NCBI GenBank assembly: GCA_023150475.1
Contig: JAKLKU010000023.1
Coordinates: 21,555-85,554 of the forward strand
Length of the DNA stretch: 64,000 nucleotides
Source: Planctomycetota bacterium
Lineage (GTDB): Bacteria; Planctomycetota; UBA1135; GCA-002686595
Direction: 5' to 3'
Positions 60,441 through 64,000 of this stretch are shown here, in pieces (within the stretch, counting starts at the first letter, position 1; every line of letters begins with the position of its first letter). Position numbers and translations under genes: made by a program. The notes beneath the pieces are model-generated. The model worked only from the letters and a program-made list of their open reading frames with translations, did no database searches and was not told the DNA's origin.

Positions 60441-60986
60441 ATGCATCGTCCGTCCCTTCGTCCGGGTTTACGTTCGTCCGTCCGCTCGGGCCGCGTGTTG
60501 ACCGCTGCCTTGCTCGTCGCGGGCGGTGTCGCGCTCGTCGCGTGGAATTCGCTCGCGCGGGCGGAAGCCTCCGCGACGGCGGCGTCGCTCTCGGTCTCCC
60601 TCGACGAAGAGCTCGAAGGTGGGATGCGCGAGATGAACGGCGCGCTGAAGGCGATCGGCAAGGGCATTTCCGCCGAGAATCGCGATGTCGCGCTCGAAGC
60701 GCTGAGCAAGTTCCAGCGCGGCGCGATCGCTGCGAAGGCGTCGACCCCGGGCATGGCCGCGAAGCTCGACGAGAAGCAGCGCCCCGAGTTCGTCGCCGAG
60801 TACCGCAAGATGCTCGCCGAGACCGTGAAGCTCGCGTGCGATGCCGAGATCGCGATCCTCGACGGCAAGTACAAGGACGCCGACGAGATCCTGAAGAACA
60901 AGTTGATGGGCATGAAGAAGGCCGGCCACGACAAGTTCCAGGAGGAAGAAGAGGAAGGTCACGGCGGCAAGCGCGGCAAGCACTGA
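60441..60986 (+). CDS. Cytochrome b562-like protein
   Basis: A 181-residue protein. An N-terminal signal/anchor (VLTAALLVAGGVALVAW) leads into a four-helix-bundle sequence that aligns with cytochrome b562. LEGGMREMNGALKAI matches the helix carrying the haem ligand Met7 (here Met62), and LMGMKKAGHDKF matches the helix carrying His102 (here His163). Both axial ligands are kept. A 14-residue Glu/Gly/Lys/His tail follows. It is a periplasmic electron carrier by homology. AGAGGAG precedes the ATG. It is followed by a thioredoxin-TPR protein and an octahaem cytochrome, suggesting a redox cluster. Confidence 0.82.
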   Translation: MHRPSLRPGLRSSVRSGRVLTAALLVAGGVALVAWNSLARAEASATAASLSVSLDEELEGGMREMNGALKAIGKGISAENRDVALEALSKFQRGAIAAKASTPGMAAKLDEKQRPEFVAEYRKMLAETVKLACDAEIAILDGKYKDADEILKNKLMGMKKAGHDKFQEEEEEGHGGKRGKH

Positions 60987-61152
60987 ACCGCGGCTCGACG
61001 CATCCGCTTCGCGCGGCGTGCGCCTCCGAACCCGGCCAGTCCGGGGTTCGGACGGCTCGCGCCGCGCGCCCGTTCGTGGCGGCGCCGCGCGCGGTTTGTT
61101 ATCGATACGCGGCGTCTTTCGACCTCCGGCCCCTCGCCTCGCGCGCCTCGCC

Positions 61153-62010
61153 ATGTCCACGAACACCGCCGTGCTCGACGTCACTCTCGAGAACTTCGAG
61201 AGCGACGTCGTCGTCGCTTCGCGCACGAAGCCGATCCTGATCGACTTCTGGGCGACGTGGTGCGCGCCGTGCAAGACGCTCGGGCCGATCCTCGAGAAGC
61301 TCGCGCGCGAAGCGGAGGGACGGTTCACCCTCGCCAAGATCGACATCGACCGCACGCCGGAGCTCGCCGAGGCCTTCGGCATCCAAAGCGTGCCGACGGT
61401 GATCCTGATGAAGGGCGCGCGACCGGTCGACGGCTTCATGGGCGCGTTGCCGGAGGCGCAGGTCAAGAAGTTCCTCGACAAGCACCTGCCGCCGCCGCCG
61501 GTCGACGCGCTCGCCGAAGCGAAGAAGCTCGACGCGGCGGGGCGGCGTGACGACGCGATCCAAGTGTTGCGCGAGCACCTGCGCGAGCGTCACGACGACG
61601 GTGCCGCGCGCCTCCTGCTCGCGAAGCTGCTCGTCGATGCGGGCAAGGTCGAAGAAGCGCGGCTCGTCGAAGCGAAACTCACCGACGCGGAACGGGCGAG
61701 CGCCGACGGTCTGGCGCTGGCGCGCGCCCTCGAGTTCTCGAAGAAGAAGGGCGAGCTCGACGCGCTCGCCGGCCGCCTCGAGCTCACGCCGGAAGACCTC
61801 GCGCTGCAGATGGAATACGGCAAGGCGTTGGTCGCCGCCGGCGAACAGGAGCGTGGGCTCCAAGTGCTCTGGCGCGTCGCCGAGCGCGACTTGCGTTTCG
61901 AGGGCGGCGCGCCGCGCAAGGCGCTCGTCGAAGTCTTCGACGTGCTCGGTTTCGAGCATCCGTTGGTCGCGGAGTACCAACGGCGGCTCTCGATCCTGCT
62001 CTGTCCTTGA
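61153..62010 (+). CDS. Thioredoxin-TPR protein, CnoX (YbbN)-like
   Basis: A 285-residue protein with a thioredoxin domain (PILIDFWATWCAPCKTLGP, active site Cys37-Ala-Pro-Cys40) and a C-terminal helical region with two or three TPR-like repeats (EAKKLDAAGRRDDAIQVLRE, LARALEFSKKKGELD). This is the layout of the chaperedoxin CnoX, which protects oxidised proteins and hands them to GroEL. Here the CxxC pair is complete, so it may also reduce disulfides. No signal peptide, so cytoplasmic. It lies between the b562 gene and the octahaem gene. Confidence 0.88.
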   Translation: MSTNTAVLDVTLENFESDVVVASRTKPILIDFWATWCAPCKTLGPILEKLAREAEGRFTLAKIDIDRTPELAEAFGIQSVPTVILMKGARPVDGFMGALPEAQVKKFLDKHLPPPPVDALAEAKKLDAAGRRDDAIQVLREHLRERHDDGAARLLLAKLLVDAGKVEEARLVEAKLTDAERASADGLALARALEFSKKKGELDALAGRLELTPEDLALQMEYGKALVAAGEQERGLQVLWRVAERDLRFEGGAPRKALVEVFDVLGFEHPLVAEYQRRLSILLCP

Positions 62011-62023
62011 GCGGCGTGGCGCC

Positions 62024-63886
62024 GTGAGTCGCCCGGTCACGCTGGGACTCGTCGTCGCGCTCGCGGCTGTCGTCGGAGTCGGCGTCTGGGGCTTCGACAC
62101 GGAGCGTGCGGCGCCCGAACACGCGCTCGAAGCGCGTGAACACGAGTTCGAGGGTTCGGCCGTGTGCCGCGACTGCCACGAGGAGCGCTGGGAGAGTTGG
62201 CGGCGCACGTACCACTCGACGATGACGCAGGCACCGAGCCCGAAGAGCGTCATCGGCCGCTTCGACGGCGTCGAGCTCGAACTCTTCGGCGCGCGCGCGC
62301 GGCCGTTCCAGCGCGACGGCCGATTCTACTTCGACTTGCCGGCGTACGACGGGCGCCCCGCACGCACCGCCGAAGTCGCCCTGTGCGTCGGCTCGCACCG
62401 CTACCAGCAGTACTTCGAGTTCGACCAAACGAGCGGCGAGTACCGACGTCTGCCGCTCGTGTGGCACGCGGTCGACGGACGTTGGTCGCACTTGAACGCC
62501 GTGTTCCTCTCGCCCGACGACCTCGATTGGGGCGCGCACGACGCGACGTGGAACGAGAACTGCGTCTTCTGCCACAACACGGGGCCCGCGCCGAAGCTCG
62601 CCGGCGCCGCGACGGGCACGCCGAGCGTGCCGAAGCGTTTCGACACGCACGTCGCCGAACTCGGGATCGCCTGCGAAAGTTGCCACGGCCCGGGCGAGGC
62701 GCACGTCGCCGGCGCGCGCGCTCCGTTCTCGGAGTGGCTCGTCGAGCTCGGGTTCGTCGAACTCGGTGACGCGCTCGATCCGCGCGAGCTGCCGCCGGCG
62801 GAAGCCAACGCCGTGTGCGGCCAGTGTCACTCGCAGCGGCTGCCGGATCCGCTCGACAAGTTGATGACGTACCTCGACACCGGCCCGACCTTCCGCGCCG
62901 GCGATACGTTGGTCGGGCACGTCGCGCCGATCACGTGCGAGACGCCTTCGGTCGATCCTGCGAACCCCGAGCTCTTCCGCCGCCGCTTCTGGAGCGACGG
63001 CACCCCGCGGCTCTCCGCGTACGAATACCTCGGCGTCACGCAGTCGCCGTGCAAGGACTCGAGCCGCTTCACGTGCAACGCGTGTCACCGCATGCACTCG
63101 GGCGATCCGGCAGGGATGTTGGAGCCGGAGTTCAAGTCGGATCGTGCGTGCACGCAGTGCCACGAGGAGCTCGCGCGCGACGTCGCGAGTCACACGCACC
63201 ATGCGGCAAAATCGCCTGGCTCGCGCTGTCTCGAATGCCACATGCCGCGGATCGTGTACGGCATCGTCGACGTGCACCGCAGCCACCGGATCGAGTCCCC
63301 GGACGTCGCGCGCGACGTCGAAGGCGGCCGGCCGAACGCGTGCGCGTCGTGTCACTTGGACCAGCCGGCGGCGGAGCTCGCCGCCGCGATGCGCGCGTGG
63401 TGGGGCGAGCACTACACGAACCCGCGTTCGCGGCCCGACGGCGCGTCGCTCGAGCTCCCGGAAGCGCTCGCTTCGCTGCACGCGGGCGACGCGGTGCAAC
63501 GCGCGGTCTACGCAAAGGCGTTCGGCCGCGCCGACGCCGCGCTCGATCCGCGCGGGAGCGCATGGGCCGCCGCGCAGCTCGTGATCGCGCTCGGCGACGG
63601 CTATCCGGCGATCCGCACGTTGGCGCGCCGCTCGCTCGTCGCGCTCGACCAACGAGCGCGCCTCGGGCTCGGACCCGTGCTCGCGCGCTACGACGCGCTC
63701 GCGCCGGCCGAGTCGCGCGCCGCCGTGTTGAAGGACTTGGTCGGCGCGACCGCGAGCCTGCTCGCCGACGGCGCCGCGACGCTTCCGCCGGAGCTCCTGA
63801 TCGACGCGCACGGCGCGGTCGACCTCGAACGCGTGCGCGCCCTGCTCGACCTGCAGGGCTCGAACGTGATCTCGATCGGCGAGTGA
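62024..63886 (+). CDS. Octahaem cytochrome c, membrane-anchored
   Basis: A 620-residue protein with an N-terminal anchor (LGLVVALAAVVGVGVWGF). Eight CxxCH haem sites are visible: CRDCH, CVFCH, CESCH, CGQCH, CNACH, CTQCH, CLECH and CASCH. Recurring His-rich segments (HTHHAAKSPGSRC, VHRSHRIESPD) can supply distal ligands. The final 140 residues form an alpha-helical HEAT-like part (AQLVIALGDGYPAIRTLA). The layout recalls octahaem multihaem enzymes or electron conduits, not a named one with confidence. The GTG start lies 13 bases after the thioredoxin stop, so the two are coupled. Confidence 0.88.
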   Translation: MSRPVTLGLVVALAAVVGVGVWGFDTERAAPEHALEAREHEFEGSAVCRDCHEERWESWRRTYHSTMTQAPSPKSVIGRFDGVELELFGARARPFQRDGRFYFDLPAYDGRPARTAEVALCVGSHRYQQYFEFDQTSGEYRRLPLVWHAVDGRWSHLNAVFLSPDDLDWGAHDATWNENCVFCHNTGPAPKLAGAATGTPSVPKRFDTHVAELGIACESCHGPGEAHVAGARAPFSEWLVELGFVELGDALDPRELPPAEANAVCGQCHSQRLPDPLDKLMTYLDTGPTFRAGDTLVGHVAPITCETPSVDPANPELFRRRFWSDGTPRLSAYEYLGVTQSPCKDSSRFTCNACHRMHSGDPAGMLEPEFKSDRACTQCHEELARDVASHTHHAAKSPGSRCLECHMPRIVYGIVDVHRSHRIESPDVARDVEGGRPNACASCHLDQPAAELAAAMRAWWGEHYTNPRSRPDGASLELPEALASLHAGDAVQRAVYAKAFGRADAALDPRGSAWAAAQLVIALGDGYPAIRTLARRSLVALDQRARLGLGPVLARYDALAPAESRAAVLKDLVGATASLLADGAATLPPELLIDAHGAVDLERVRALLDLQGSNVISIGE

Positions 63887-63908
63887 GTCAGCGCGATACT
63901 GCCCCGCA

Positions 63909-64000
63909 TCACTGCGCCAGAATCGGCTCGGAAACGGGCCGAAAAACGCGCCAGCGCAGCAGCCTCTCGACGCTCCACGGCGCGGTCTCGAGCCCGAGCT
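63909..64000 (-). CDS. Possible C-terminus of a gene beyond the right edge
   Basis: A minus-strand frame is open from the right edge to a TGA at 63911-63909, giving about 29 residues (APWSVERLLRWRVFRPVSE near the end). The composition looks protein-like rather than Arg-rich shadow, and it would converge on the octahaem gene with 22 bases between. Too short to identify. Confidence 0.35.
   Translation of the reverse strand, partial: LGLETAPWSVERLLRWRVFRPVSEPILAQ

Noticed and set aside
1..64000. tRNA or rRNA genes, transposons, phage genes
   Set aside because: No cloverleaf-like, rRNA, transposase or integrase sequence was noticed on either strand; a dedicated scan would be needed to exclude small RNAs.

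Overview
This 64 kb window comes from a very GC-rich (about 70 % by eye) bacterial chromosome. The gene content suggests a heterotrophic member of the Planctomycetota (inference). It carries a MoxR/DUF58/VWA-BatA cluster beside a gliding-type ABC exporter, long carboxypeptidase-regulatory-repeat and beta-helix secreted proteins, several copies of a C-terminal domain starting YCT.K.NS.GC, multihaem cytochromes c, an alkaline-phosphatase/sulfatase-superfamily lipoprotein, a sulfotransferase and a tandem-domain Ser/Thr kinase. GTG starts and 1-4 base stop/start overlaps (ATGA, GTGA) are common. No rRNA, tRNA, CRISPR array, insertion sequence or phage gene was seen.

Layout. (1) 1-8195, minus strand: a glycogen operon of debranching enzyme, GT4 glycogen-synthase-like enzyme, GH57 enzyme and a fused GT3 glycogen synthase/GT35 alpha-glucan phosphorylase, with every junction overlapping; the last gene runs off the left edge. 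(2) 8404-13178, plus: two VWA membrane proteins. (3) 22718-13175, minus: coiled-coil membrane protein interrupted by an in-frame TGA, MoxR ATPase, exported membrane protein, ABC ATPase, ABC permease, DUF58 protein, then a GH15 glucoamylase. A 1160-residue surface protein (26260-22778) lies just upstream. (4) 26423-30262: methylmalonyl-CoA mutase large subunit, converging on a CPA2 cation/proton antiporter. (5) 31021-35958: two convergent secreted proteins sharing a C-terminal domain. (6) 36178-41376: methylmalonyl-CoA epimerase, beta carbonic anhydrase, Ser/Thr kinase and acyl-CoA carboxylase beta. With the mutase these cover most of propionyl-CoA to succinyl-CoA. (7) 41463-44803: SigZ-like sigma factor with a Cys-rich partner, sulfotransferase, and a third protein with the shared C-terminal domain. 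(8) 44868-48026, minus: TusA, DsrE and a TusA-MetE-core fusion, then VOC and DUF1428 proteins. (9) 48373-54662: DUF1801 protein with a basic tail, sulfatase-like lipoprotein, EamA protein, methyltransferase, radical SAM enzyme and DUF493 protein. (10) 54679-63886: pentahaem lipoprotein, minor-pilin cluster, cytochrome b562-like protein, thioredoxin-TPR protein and an octahaem cytochrome.

The most unusual points are: the coiled-coil gene whose reading frame continues past a TGA, with a perfect 8-bp hairpin 10 bases downstream; the YCT C-terminal domain in three unrelated secreted proteins; the GT3-GT35 fusion; the TusA-MetE fusion in a sulfur-relay operon; the Cys-rich protein/SigZ pair; and many short tandem arrays, with periods divisible by three inside genes but not between genes.
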